From NCBI GenBank assembly GCA_021731165.1, contig JAKFXY010000063.1:1-45950 (forward strand): 45,950 nt of DNA. Reading direction: 5' to 3'. Shown here in pieces: positions 1 through 8,319 of the stretch (position 1 is the stretch's first letter; each line of letters begins with the position of its first letter). The stretch is from Acidobacteriota bacterium (GTDB taxonomy: Bacteria > Acidobacteriota > Vicinamibacteria > Vicinamibacterales > UBA2999). The position numbers and the translations under genes are program-made. The notes under the pieces were generated by a model. The model had not been told where the DNA came from, ran no database searches, and saw nothing but the letters and a program-made list of their open reading frames with translations.

Positions 1-1
1 C

Positions 2-871
2 AAGAGTACGGGCCTTGGCAATGGCACCGTCGAAGGGGGCTACATCACCATCCGCGTCATCAAGGGCGGGCGGGTCGAGATCCTCAACGGCTACACGGAA
101 ATGGGGCAGGGCATCTACACCGCGACCATGCAGGTAGTCTGCGAGGAAACCGGTCTTCCTGCAGACATCATGACCGTGGTCTGGGACGCGGAGCTCGGCA
201 ACAAGTGCGGAGAGACCTGGGCGTCGCGCGGTACGACGTTGAGCTGTGCCGCCGCGCGCGAAGCCGCGCAGAAGCTCGCCGCCGACCTCAAGGCGCATTC
301 ACTCGAGGAGCTGGTCGGCCGCGAGTACTCGGGAGAATACGTCTGCGCGTTCACCACTCGGCCCGGCACGCCGGAAGCCGTGCTGAATCCGACAACGCAC
401 CTGACCTTCAGCTATTCCGCCCAGGTCGTGATTCTCAATGACGAGGGACGGCTCGAGCACGTCGTCGCGGCCCACGATGTCGGCAGGGCGATCAACCCGA
501 GGCTCTGCGCGGAGCAGATGGAGGGCGGAGTTCACATGGGCCTTGGCTACGCGCTCACCGAGCACTTCGTGTCGAACAACGGCACCCCGGACTCGCTGGC
601 CATGCGCGACTTCGGCCTCGTACCGGCCAAGCAGATGCCAAAGGTGGATGTCATCCTGATCGAGGTGCCAGACGAGGTCGGGGGCTATGGCGCCAAGGGT
701 GTGGGCGAAATCGGCTGTGTCGCGACCGCCGGCGCCGTCGCCTCGGCTCTGCACTCCTTCGACGGGATTCGCCGCTTCCGCCTCCCGATGGATGACGCGC
801 CGGCCGCCGCGGCGTTCGTGCCCAAGTCCCGCCGAAAGATTGCGGCCCTGGCGACCGAGCGGACCCGCTAG
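2..871 (+). CDS. Molybdenum hydroxylase (xanthine dehydrogenase family), C-terminal part
   Basis: The frame is open from the window edge, so the gene starts upstream. The visible 289 residues are the C-terminal half of the molybdopterin-binding subunit of a xanthine dehydrogenase-type enzyme. 'GYTEMGQG' is the Q-loop that contacts the molybdopterin cofactor. 'AAHDVGRAINP', 'EGGVHMGLGYALTE' and 'GAKGVGEIG' are family motifs, and the Glu of 'GVGE' corresponds to the catalytic base. From memory, 'RPGTPEAVLNP...SYSAQVVILNDEGR' resembles the selenium-dependent xanthine dehydrogenase subgroup more than classical XdhB; that is inference, since the N-terminal half is missing. It differs clearly from the second molybdenum hydroxylase at 21.6-25.4 kb. 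It ends tail-to-tail with the next gene. Confidence 0.9.
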   Translation, partial: KSTGLGNGTVEGGYITIRVIKGGRVEILNGYTEMGQGIYTATMQVVCEETGLPADIMTVVWDAELGNKCGETWASRGTTLSCAAAREAAQKLAADLKAHSLEELVGREYSGEYVCAFTTRPGTPEAVLNPTTHLTFSYSAQVVILNDEGRLEHVVAAHDVGRAINPRLCAEQMEGGVHMGLGYALTEHFVSNNGTPDSLAMRDFGLVPAKQMPKVDVILIEVPDEVGGYGAKGVGEIGCVATAGAVASALHSFDGIRRFRLPMDDAPAAAAFVPKSRRKIAALATERTR

Positions 872-1791
872 CGCTTTTGAAGCGACGCGGCGATCTCGTC
901 GTAGAGCGGGTTGAGGCTCCGCGCCAGGAACGTCGCCGTGCTCACCGTGTTGTCCCAGCCGATCTCCTTGAGATACGCCCTTACCTGGGCCGTGGCCTGG
1001 TCCTTGGGGACGCCACGGGTCACCAGGTCCGCCATCCGCGTATTCAGCTTGTTCAAGGCCGTGATGTTGTCGAGCACGTCAGCCCGGCCAAGCAGCTTGC
1101 CGTGGCCGGGAATGATGACGTCGAAGTCGATGTCCAGCAGCTTCTGGAGGGTCTTCGGCCACTCGAGCGCACTGCCGCCATTCTCGTAGTCGATGTACGG
1201 CATGCCGTCGATGAGCAGATCCCCTGTGTGGACGGTGCGAAGGTCAGGAAAATAGATGACGGAGTCGCCGTTGGTATGACCCCGGCCCAGGTGCATCGCG
1301 CGCGCCTCGGCGTTTCCAACGAAGACGGAGATCTGATCGTTGTAGACGATGCGCGGTGCGCCGGCCTGTTTGTTCCGGATCATGTTCTCGCGCACGTTTC
1401 TGTGCCCGATGATCTCCGTGAGGTTGATGAAGTTGGCGTCCCCGCCCGCATGATCGGCATGATGGTGAGTGTTGAGGAGATACCTGATCGGCTGCATGGA
1501 GACGCTCTTGATCTTTTCGAGGATCTCCTGGGTATGTTGAGGGAACTTGTCGTCAACGACGATGAGCCCTTCCGGGGTCACGCGAATGGCAACGTCGCCG
1601 GGTTCGTGCAGCAGGGTGTCGGCCGCGGCGTTGTTGAAGGGGCCTCGGATGAAGTAGAGGTTTTCCTTCACCTTCTCGATGGTCATCGGCGCCACGGGCG
1701 CCGGCTGACGCGGTGGCTGCTGTCCCAACACCGCGGCGGCCGATCCGGCGCCGAGTGCGATGGCCGTTACAAGAGCCCATACACCACGCAT
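868..1791 (-). CDS. Secreted MBL-fold metallo-hydrolase
   Basis: 307 residues. The N-terminus is a signal peptide (hydrophobic stretch ending near 'AAVLGQQ'), so the enzyme acts outside the cytoplasm. A metallo-beta-lactamase fold follows: 'NTHHHADHAGG' is the HxHxDH zinc motif near residue 108, 'GRGHTNGDSVIYF' carries the next His, 'VHTGDLL' the bridging Asp and 'IIPGHGKLLG' the last His. This is the layout of the general MBL hydrolase group (relatives of quinoprotein relay SoxH proteins and class B3-like proteins); the substrate cannot be told. The start is well supported by AGGAGG six to eight bases before the ATG. Its TAG stop shares a CTAG palindrome with the TAG stop of the convergent gene. 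Confidence 0.9.
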   Translation of the reverse strand: MRGVWALVTAIALGAGSAAAVLGQQPPRQPAPVAPMTIEKVKENLYFIRGPFNNAAADTLLHEPGDVAIRVTPEGLIVVDDKFPQHTQEILEKIKSVSMQPIRYLLNTHHHADHAGGDANFINLTEIIGHRNVRENMIRNKQAGAPRIVYNDQISVFVGNAEARAMHLGRGHTNGDSVIYFPDLRTVHTGDLLIDGMPYIDYENGGSALEWPKTLQKLLDIDFDVIIPGHGKLLGRADVLDNITALNKLNTRMADLVTRGVPKDQATAQVRAYLKEIGWDNTVSTATFLARSLNPLYDEIAASLQKR

Positions 1792-1849
1792 TGAAGTCCC
1801 CTCCTGCGCCCGCCGAACCGGGTGCGTTTGAGCGAAGTCTACTGCACGG

Positions 1850-1870
1850 CCGTCCGTTCTCAGCGGACGG
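1850..1870. promoter_or_regulatory. Inverted repeat in divergent intergenic region
   Basis: CCGTCCG (1850-1856) and CGGACGG (1864-1870) are perfect 7-base inverted arms around a 7-base loop. They lie in the 118-base gap between the divergently read MBL gene and the outer-membrane barrel gene. It could be an operator or a leader hairpin; only the symmetry is seen. Confidence 0.3.
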
Positions 1871-1909
1871 GCTCCTTCGGCACCAGTCGCCTGCGGGTAA
1901 ACTAAGGAA

Positions 1910-3256
1910 GTGTCGTGTCCGAATCACCACAGGGTCGCTCCGCAGGCGCTGGTGCGGGCGCTCGTGACGGTGTCGAAGGGGGCGCTGTGGACCGCTCTGG
2001 TGGCTGCTCTGTGGTGCATGGCACCGACGGAGGCGGCCGCGCAGACCGTCGCCGAAGCCACGCCGGCCCCATCGCGGCTCACCTATAACTTCGGCGTGGA
2101 TTACATGCTGCACGTCTCAGGACGCCGCAACTATCCGTTCTCCGACGACAGATTCGAGAGCGGCGAAACCTTCATGTGGCTGCGCCTTCGCCCTCGCTTT
2201 TCCGTGCGCAGCAAGCGCCTGGATATTCTCGTCGAGGGACAGGACACTCACTCGGTCAATTCCCGCGCAGACGGCGGTTTCACCTCCCGCAAGGCGTGGC
2301 TCGATCTGCTCAATGCCTACGTTGACGTGCGGCCAGCCGGCGGATGGTCGTTCAAGATCGGCCGGCAGCAGGGCGACCTCGAGGTCATCCCACGCATGGT
2401 GCGCACGTCGGACTTCGCCGCGGTCATCCGTTCGTTCGATGTCGCCGAGGTGGGATGGCAGAAGAAGAACACCGACCTCCGCGCGTTCGTCTTCGCGCCG
2501 CTTGACAACCTGCCCAGCAGTTTCAATCGGCACAAGGAGGGCGAGATACTGTGGACGACGTACGGCAAGACCAAGGTCCGCGCGCTGAGCATCCAGAGCT
2601 ACCTGATCGCCAGAAGGAATACCACGGTGACAAGTGAAACCGGAATTCCCGGAAGCGGGGCCGTGTATGCCTGGGAGGTTGAGGGCTCGGGCTCTACACC
2701 GGTCTCGAACCTCACGTGGACCGCTGAATCTGTGGTGCAGCGCGGCCACTACTCGACCGACGACGTGCGCGCGTGGGGTGTGTTCCTGCGCGGAGACTAC
2801 GCGCTGCCTCGGGGAAACCTGGTGGACGTGCGCTACAGCGTGACCTCCGGGGATGGGGCGACCGGCGACGGGACGCACGGCCTCTTCGACACCTTCTACG
2901 CGGCGAGCACCAATTACGGCGGTCTGGGATTGATCAAGGGCTCCAACATCCGGTCGTTCACGGTTGGCGGGCTTCTCAGGCTGTCGGGGCCCCTTACGCT
3001 CAACTGGCGATATTTCAACGCCTTCCTGAACAACCGTGAGGACGCCTGGTACGGTTCCGTGACGCCGAACATCTCTCGCGACGGAGCATCGTCATCGCAC
3101 GTCGGCCAGGAAACGAACTTGACCCTGGGTTATCGGGTGACACCGAAACTCTTGATTCGAACCGCGTTTCACCGCTTCTACAGCGGAGCCTATCCGGACC
3201 CCGTCAACGGCCACAGCCCGTTCGAGCTGCGACTTCAGATCATCGGTGGGTTGTAG
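1910..3256 (+). CDS. Outer-membrane beta-barrel, alginate-export-like
   Basis: 448 residues from a GTG start. A long N-terminal region ends in a signal peptide that cleaves near 'EAAAQ'. The rest is a typical porin-like barrel with alternating aromatic strands: 'FMWLRLRPRF', 'ILVEGQDTHSV', 'AYVDVRPAGGWSFKIGRQ', 'RDG...HVGQETNLTLGYRV'. The 'RLRPRF ... EGQD ... AYVD ... KIGRQ' order is that of the alginate-export/DUF1302-like barrel families. The substrate is unknown. AAGGAA touches the GTG directly, which is too close for a ribosome site, so a start a few codons further in (GTG near 1949, or the Met before 'APTEAAAQ') is possible. No partner gene in the neighbourhood reveals its cargo. Confidence 0.75.
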   Translation: MSCPNHHRVAPQALVRALVTVSKGALWTALVAALWCMAPTEAAAQTVAEATPAPSRLTYNFGVDYMLHVSGRRNYPFSDDRFESGETFMWLRLRPRFSVRSKRLDILVEGQDTHSVNSRADGGFTSRKAWLDLLNAYVDVRPAGGWSFKIGRQQGDLEVIPRMVRTSDFAAVIRSFDVAEVGWQKKNTDLRAFVFAPLDNLPSSFNRHKEGEILWTTYGKTKVRALSIQSYLIARRNTTVTSETGIPGSGAVYAWEVEGSGSTPVSNLTWTAESVVQRGHYSTDDVRAWGVFLRGDYALPRGNLVDVRYSVTSGDGATGDGTHGLFDTFYAASTNYGGLGLIKGSNIRSFTVGGLLRLSGPLTLNWRYFNAFLNNREDAWYGSVTPNISRDGASSSHVGQETNLTLGYRVTPKLLIRTAFHRFYSGAYPDPVNGHSPFELRLQIIGGL

Positions 3257-3292
3257 CTGTAGCGCGGCGCCGGTTTCCACGCCCGGCGCGGG

Positions 3293-3309
3293 CTGGCACC
3301 GTCCGTGCC
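3293..3309 (+). promoter_or_regulatory. Candidate sigma-54 promoter upstream of the kinase/NtrC operon
   Basis: The sequence is TGGCACC-GTCC-GTGC, with GG (3295-3296) and GC (3307-3308) exactly 12 bases apart, as RpoN requires. It lies 35 bases before the kinase start. The G7 and first T of TTGC positions deviate from consensus. GGCAC/GTGCC is also an inverted repeat and could instead be part of a terminator for the barrel gene. Confidence 0.45.
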
Positions 3310-3343
3310 GAACGTGCTTGGACATTGGATGGCGTAGGACTCC

Positions 3344-4408
3344 ATGAGTCACCTTGGAACGAGTGCCGAGCGCAACCAGATCGCCCGCTGGGCGAACGCA
3401 TGTTCCGCCATGCTCCACGTGGGGTTCGTGCTTCTCGGAGCAGACGGGCAGCTCGACGACGCGACCCCGACGGCGTGCGTATTGTTCGGCGCGGCCGATG
3501 CCGAGGCTCTCAGGTCACGCTGGAGTGCCATTCATGACAAACTCATCCCGTCTCTTCGCGATTCCGTCGACACCGCTCAGATCGTCGAGATGTCGATCGA
3601 GCTGGAAGGGCAGAGCCGACGCGTACGGTGCGAGGTGCATGCGCTCACCGAAGACCATGGCGTCCGCCATCTGTTGCTCGTCCAGGCATCCGAACGGACG
3701 GCCGCGATCGAGAATGCCCTGCACGCCGCGAGTCGATATCAGACGCTGGCTGCGCTCTCCGCGACGACCGCGCACGATGTCAACGGTTCCTTGAACGCGA
3801 TGATGCTCAATCTCGAGCTGTTCTCTCGTACCCTCGAGCCTGGGGTCTCTCGTCCGGATGACGCCGACGTGCAGCGGCACTGCCTCCACGCGATCCGGCA
3901 GGAGCTCGGCCGGTTGGCGTTGTCGGTCGGGAGCGTGCTCGACGAGAGTCGCGTCGAAGACGCCCAGCCGTCGCGGGTGTGTCTGACGGCCATTCTCGAG
4001 TCCGTCGTCTCGCTGCTGCGCGCCAAAGCCGAACGCCAGCGCGTGGCGATTCGTTTGGACGGCTCGGATCACGCGATTGAAGTCATCGGCCATGAGAGGG
4101 ACTTGCGGCAAGCCATCCTAAACCTCGCGCACAATGCGCTGGAGGCTATGCCCGAGGGCGGCGAGCTGGCCCTCGAGCTGAGCGCGGACGGCCCGATCGC
4201 CGTGGTGACGGTCGCGGATACCGGCACCGGCATCCGTGACGACCTGCGGCACAAGATGTGGGACTTGTATTTCTCGACGAAGAGCCAAGGGCTCGGCATA
4301 GGGCTTCACGTGGTCAAGGCCGTGGTCCATGCACATGGCGGGAGCGTGGTGCTCGACGCCAGCGATTCCGGCGCTCGGTTCGCCATCCGGCTCCCACTCG
4401 CCCGGTAG
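3344..4408 (+). CDS. Sensor histidine kinase (NtrB-like), cytoplasmic
   Basis: 354 residues without a membrane segment. Residues 1-120 form a PAS-like sensor ('AMLHVGFVLLGADGQLDDATP'). The H-box is 'TTAHDVNGSLNAM' with His144 as the likely phosphorylation site. 'LNLAHNALEAM' is the N-box, 'VADTGTGI' the G1 box and 'GLGIGLHVVKAVV' the G2 box of the ATPase domain. A soluble PAS kinase followed at four bases by a sigma-54 activator is the NtrB/NtrC plan, so it probably phosphorylates that regulator in response to a cytoplasmic signal. The H-box lacks the usual HELRNPL wording, which is common in NtrB relatives. The signal is unknown. Confidence 0.9.
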   Translation: MSHLGTSAERNQIARWANACSAMLHVGFVLLGADGQLDDATPTACVLFGAADAEALRSRWSAIHDKLIPSLRDSVDTAQIVEMSIELEGQSRRVRCEVHALTEDHGVRHLLLVQASERTAAIENALHAASRYQTLAALSATTAHDVNGSLNAMMLNLELFSRTLEPGVSRPDDADVQRHCLHAIRQELGRLALSVGSVLDESRVEDAQPSRVCLTAILESVVSLLRAKAERQRVAIRLDGSDHAIEVIGHERDLRQAILNLAHNALEAMPEGGELALELSADGPIAVVTVADTGTGIRDDLRHKMWDLYFSTKSQGLGIGLHVVKAVVHAHGGSVVLDASDSGARFAIRLPLAR

Positions 4409-4412
4409 ACTC

Positions 4413-5771
4413 ATGCCGCACGCACTGATCGTTGACGACCATTCCCAGACGTTGTCGTCGCTCGCCGAACTGGTGGAGCGCGAGGGATTTACGACGGCGC
4501 GCGCGCGCTCGCTTCAGGATGCGCGCCGGCAGCTGCAGGCGCAGCCGCCCGACGTGATTCTGCTGGACCTGCATCTGCCGGATGGAGAGGGAATGAGTCT
4601 GCTCGATGAGCTGGACCCCTCGTCATCGCCAGCCGTCGTGTTGATCACCGGGCAGGCGAGCGTGGGGACGGCCGTGGAGGCGCTTCGCCGCGGTCTGTCC
4701 GACTATCTGACCAAGCCGCTCGACTTCGGACGCCTACGCGCGATTCTCGGCGACGTGGCGCAAACGCGCGGTCTCAAGCAGGAGATCGGGGCGCTGCGAT
4801 CGAGCTTGGCGTCGAGCGGGTCATTTGGCCTGCTCGTGGGCACATCCGCGCCGATGCAGGCGATCTACGAGCAGATCTCGCGCGTGGCGCCGACCAATGC
4901 GACCGTCCTCATCGCGGGCGAGAGCGGAACCGGCAAAGAGCTCGTTGCGCGCACGCTGCACGACTTGAGCCGGCGCCGACACGGCCCGTTCGTTGCGCTC
5001 AACTGTGGTGCGATGTCACCCACGCTCATCGAGAGTGAGCTTTTCGGCCATGAGCGGGGCAGCTTCACCGGCGCGGATCGCCGGCACAAAGGCGTGTTCG
5101 AGCAGGCGATGCGCGGCACGCTGTTTCTGGACGAAGTGACCGAGATGCCGATGGATCTGCAGGTCAAGCTCCTGCGAGTCCTGGAGACCGGCGTGTTCAC
5201 GCGTACTGGCGGAGAGGCGCCGCTGGCGCTTGACGTGCGGTTCGTCGCGGCGACCAATCGCACTCCGGACGAGGCGGTCGGTGACGGCAAGCTTCGCGGG
5301 GACTTGTACTATCGCCTCAAGGTGTTTCAACTGACCTTGCCGCCCCTGCGCGACCGGATCGATGACGTCGAGCTGCTTGCCGATCGGTTTCTCAGGCAGA
5401 TCGCCGAGAGCGAGGGCGCCGAGAAGCGATTGTCACCGGAGGCCGTGAAGCTGCTCCGTGAGTATGCATGGCCGGGCAATGTGCGCGAGCTCAAGAACGC
5501 CGTGTACAGCGCCTACATCATGGCATCCACGGACCTCACGCCTGATTGCTTCCCTCCGGAAGTGAGACATCCGGATGTCGCCGCGCCGCCGATCGATCAC
5601 GGCCTGGCCGTTCATGTCGGGATGACGCTCGCCGACGTGGAGAAGCGACTCATCGTGGCCACCCTTTCGCACTTCGATGGCAGCAAGACCAAGGCTGCCG
5701 AGGTGCTCGGCGTCAGTCTCAAGACGCTCTACAACCGTCTGCAGGAGTATCGAAAGCACGGGCCCGTCTGA
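4413..5771 (+). CDS. Sigma-54-dependent response regulator (NtrC family)
   Basis: 452 residues. The ATG at 4413 is chosen because it lies four bases after the kinase stop and begins a receiver domain ('MPHALIVDDHSQTL'); the frame itself is open further upstream. Domains: receiver 1-120 with phospho-acceptor Asp52 ('VILLDLHLPDGEG'), AAA+ domain about 145-380, Fis-type helix-turn-helix at the C-terminus ('KTKAAEVLGVSLKTLYNRL'). The AAA+ part has the Walker A 'GESGTGKE', the sigma-54-contacting loop as GSFTGA (usual form GAFTGA), Walker B 'GTLFLDEV' and the arginine-finger region 'LYYRLKVF'. It activates RpoN promoters. Seven candidate -24/-12 promoters in this window, including one before its own operon, are natural targets, though this is inference. 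Confidence 0.95.
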   Translation: MPHALIVDDHSQTLSSLAELVEREGFTTARARSLQDARRQLQAQPPDVILLDLHLPDGEGMSLLDELDPSSSPAVVLITGQASVGTAVEALRRGLSDYLTKPLDFGRLRAILGDVAQTRGLKQEIGALRSSLASSGSFGLLVGTSAPMQAIYEQISRVAPTNATVLIAGESGTGKELVARTLHDLSRRRHGPFVALNCGAMSPTLIESELFGHERGSFTGADRRHKGVFEQAMRGTLFLDEVTEMPMDLQVKLLRVLETGVFTRTGGEAPLALDVRFVAATNRTPDEAVGDGKLRGDLYYRLKVFQLTLPPLRDRIDDVELLADRFLRQIAESEGAEKRLSPEAVKLLREYAWPGNVRELKNAVYSAYIMASTDLTPDCFPPEVRHPDVAAPPIDHGLAVHVGMTLADVEKRLIVATLSHFDGSKTKAAEVLGVSLKTLYNRLQEYRKHGPV

Positions 5772-5807
5772 CCACATCCGGTGAGCGGTACGCCAGGTTC
5801 CGCCGTG

Positions 5808-8180
5808 TCATACCGACTTGCGAGACGCGAGCCCGGCAAGCGATTTGATGAGCGCCGCCGGGTTCACGGGCTTCACCACATGCTGGTCGAAGCCCACCGC
5901 TTTCGATCGCATTCTCGCTTCGGCATGGCTGTAGCCGGTCACCGCGATCATGACCACGTCCGCGGTTGATGCCTCTGCTCGCAGTCGGCGCCCAATCTCG
6001 TAGCCGTCCATCCCCGGGAGGCCGATGTCGAGCAACACGACGTCCGGACGAAACTGCGGCGCCACGTGAAGAGCCTCATGGCCGTCGTTGGCAATCGCGA
6101 CATCGTGTCCTTCGAGTCTGAGCAGCATCGCGAGCGTGAGCGACGCGTCCGCATTGTCATCGACGAGAAGCACGCGCGCCTTGGCCGCCTGCCCGACCGG
6201 TTGTTCAGGCGGGGCGGCTGGAGCCATGTCGTGAACGATGCTCGGCAACCGGACCGTGAATCGACTGCCACGCCCGTGCCCGTCGCTTGCGGCGTTCACG
6301 CTTCCGCCGTGGAGGCCCACCAGGGTCTTGACCAGGTTCAGTCCGATGCCGAGTCCGGCGACGGAGCGGCCGATCGCATGATCGACCTGAGCGAACGGCT
6401 CGAAGATGTCCCGAAGCATGTCCGCCGCGATGCCGATGCCTGAGTCGGACACGACGATCTCGACGGCGCCAGCGTCGCCTTTCACCGTCAGAGCGACTGT
6501 CCCTCCTTCAGGTGTGAAGGTGGCTGCGTTGTTCAAGAGGTTGGCGATCACCTGCGTCAGGCGCACCTCGTCACCGTCAATCCAGACGGGATGCTCCGGC
6601 ATGGCGACGTCGAGCTGGTGTCGGCGCTCCTCGAAGAGTCCGCGGGTGGACTCGAGGGCCCGGGCGACGACATCGGCGATCTGAACCGGTGCCTTCTGCA
6701 GCGTCATTTTCCCGTGCGCGGCTCGCGACACGTCCAGCAAGTCATCCACGATGCGGATGAGATGATGGGCCTGACGCTCGATGGCGGCATACGACGCGCC
6801 CACGTCGGGGTCGTTCGTTCCCCGACGTTTCAACACCTGCACGCCAGACACGATCGGAGCGAGTGGATTCCTGAGCTCGTGCGCGAGCATGGCGAGGAAC
6901 TCATCCTTCCGCTGGTCGGCATGCTTTTGAGCGTCGATGTCCGTTGCCGTCCCGATCCATGTCACGATCGCGCCGGAGGCGTCGCGATCGGGCACCGCCC
7001 GAACGAGGTGCCACCTGTAATGACCGGAGCGGTCTTTCAGACGATGCTCCATCTCATATGAGGCGCCGCTTTCCACACAGCGACGCCACGCGTTCACGGT
7101 GTTCCGAAAATCTTCAGGATTGATGAACCGGCGGCCGATGTGCGTCAGCGGCGTGCCTGGTTCCATGCCCGTGTACTCGAACCACCGGCTGTTCGCATAG
7201 TTGACGCGTCCATCCGGCTGGGCCGTGAACACAATCGGCGGCATGGCATCCGCAAGCCGGCGGTATCGCCGCTCCCCGTCGAGCAGCGCTGCCTCGACAC
7301 GAGCCTTCGCGCCAGCGATGCGATCCAGAACACCAGCGGTCCAGAAGATGAGCGCTGCGAGGGTGGCCACCGCCAGCACCACAAAAACCGCAATGTCGGC
7401 CTCGGCCGCCAGCCACACCCGTGACCGTGCCAGGATGACAACGGCGCCGCTGCCGATGATCGCGGCCGCACTGAGCGGGAGCAGGCGGCGAATCAGTTGA
7501 CCACCCGGGCCGGCGCTCATGATGCTGCCGACCACGCCGCGCGAGGGAGTCAGACAGAGCACGGCTATCGCGAATGTCAGAAGAAGGCCAGCGGTCCCAG
7601 GCATCATCTCCGTCGAGGACAGCACGCGGTACAAGCCGGCGACGCCGTAGAGATAACCCACGAGCGCCGTCAGCGTGATGAGCATTCCCGAGAGGGCGAG
7701 ACTCTGGATGAGCCCTGCGAACTCCTCTCCCTTCTTGGCATTGAGAGCAAGGGCCGCACCCAGTAACGCGAGGCAGGCGGCGGTGTTGATGCCCATACGG
7801 CCGGGGGTTGTGGCCACGACGTCTCGCGCCAGCAGCTCATCGATGGCAATCGGCATGAATCCAGCGTATTCAGCCAGGGTCAATACGCCGATGAGGGCGA
7901 CCATCGACCCGGCAATCGCTGCCAGGATTCGTCCAATCAGGGGGATGGGCCGCAAACCGAGACTCAGGAGTCCGAGGCTCGCGAGGAGAAGGCTGAAGGC
8001 CGTATTGACCTTCATGGCAGAGAAGGCGGGGACAAACTCCCGGACGACAGGATCGTTCGAGCGCCATGCCACCAGCACCGCCGTCGCGGCGATCAGGATG
8101 ACGAGCGCAAGCACATCGCGCAGGCGATCGAGTCCGTGTACGGTCTGCTTGAGCACGGCTGAGGCGTTCCTGAGGCGCAA
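5808..8180 (-). CDS. Membrane hybrid sensor histidine kinase/response regulator
   Basis: 790 residues from a TTG start that directly follows an in-frame stop. A GTG at 8156 (codon 9) preceded by AGGAA is the more likely start. The first about 290 residues hold some eight hydrophobic segments, a membrane sensor without an obvious periplasmic domain. A PAS domain follows (about 305-420, 'FTAQPDGRVNYANSRWFEYTG' region), then HisKA with His434 in 'LAHELRNPL', an ATPase domain ('LLNNAATFTPEGG', 'DSGIGI', 'GLGIGLNLV') and a C-terminal receiver with Asp718 ('VVLLDIGLPGMDGYE'). There is no DNA-binding output, so it acts through phosphotransfer, perhaps to another regulator. It is convergent with the NtrC-type gene. 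Confidence 0.92.
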   Translation of the reverse strand: MRLRNASAVLKQTVHGLDRLRDVLALVILIAATAVLVAWRSNDPVVREFVPAFSAMKVNTAFSLLLASLGLLSLGLRPIPLIGRILAAIAGSMVALIGVLTLAEYAGFMPIAIDELLARDVVATTPGRMGINTAACLALLGAALALNAKKGEEFAGLIQSLALSGMLITLTALVGYLYGVAGLYRVLSSTEMMPGTAGLLLTFAIAVLCLTPSRGVVGSIMSAGPGGQLIRRLLPLSAAAIIGSGAVVILARSRVWLAAEADIAVFVVLAVATLAALIFWTAGVLDRIAGAKARVEAALLDGERRYRRLADAMPPIVFTAQPDGRVNYANSRWFEYTGMEPGTPLTHIGRRFINPEDFRNTVNAWRRCVESGASYEMEHRLKDRSGHYRWHLVRAVPDRDASGAIVTWIGTATDIDAQKHADQRKDEFLAMLAHELRNPLAPIVSGVQVLKRRGTNDPDVGASYAAIERQAHHLIRIVDDLLDVSRAAHGKMTLQKAPVQIADVVARALESTRGLFEERRHQLDVAMPEHPVWIDGDEVRLTQVIANLLNNAATFTPEGGTVALTVKGDAGAVEIVVSDSGIGIAADMLRDIFEPFAQVDHAIGRSVAGLGIGLNLVKTLVGLHGGSVNAASDGHGRGSRFTVRLPSIVHDMAPAAPPEQPVGQAAKARVLLVDDNADASLTLAMLLRLEGHDVAIANDGHEALHVAPQFRPDVVLLDIGLPGMDGYEIGRRLRAEASTADVVMIAVTGYSHAEARMRSKAVGFDQHVVKPVNPAALIKSLAGLASRKSV

Positions 8181-8272
8181 CTATCGCATATTGCTGACGG
8201 TAAGATTTTCCGGTAGGAGTTACGGCGCTCGACCCTGTGCCGTGCAATTGTCGTCTCTCGCGCGGGTCTCTC

Positions 8273-8299
8273 GCCAGCCAGGCTGGCACGCAACGTGAA
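8273..8299 (+). promoter_or_regulatory. Palindrome and degenerate -24 box before the AsmA-like gene
   Basis: GCCAGCC-A-GGCTGGC (8273-8287) is a perfect 15-base palindrome with one central base. It overlaps TGGCACG (8284-8290), a perfect sigma-54 -24 box. At the -12 position the sequence is GTGA instead of TTGC, so the essential C is missing. This is either a decayed RpoN promoter or an operator; the gene starts 33 bases downstream. Confidence 0.25.
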
Positions 8300-8319
8300 T
8301 TGTCGAGGTTGACGTATTC

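Noticed and set aside
8261-8277. Sigma-54-like element before the hybrid kinase (minus strand TGGCGAG-N4-CCGC)
   Set aside because: The GG/GC spacing fits but three -24 positions and both T of the -12 box deviate; expected by chance in GC-rich DNA.
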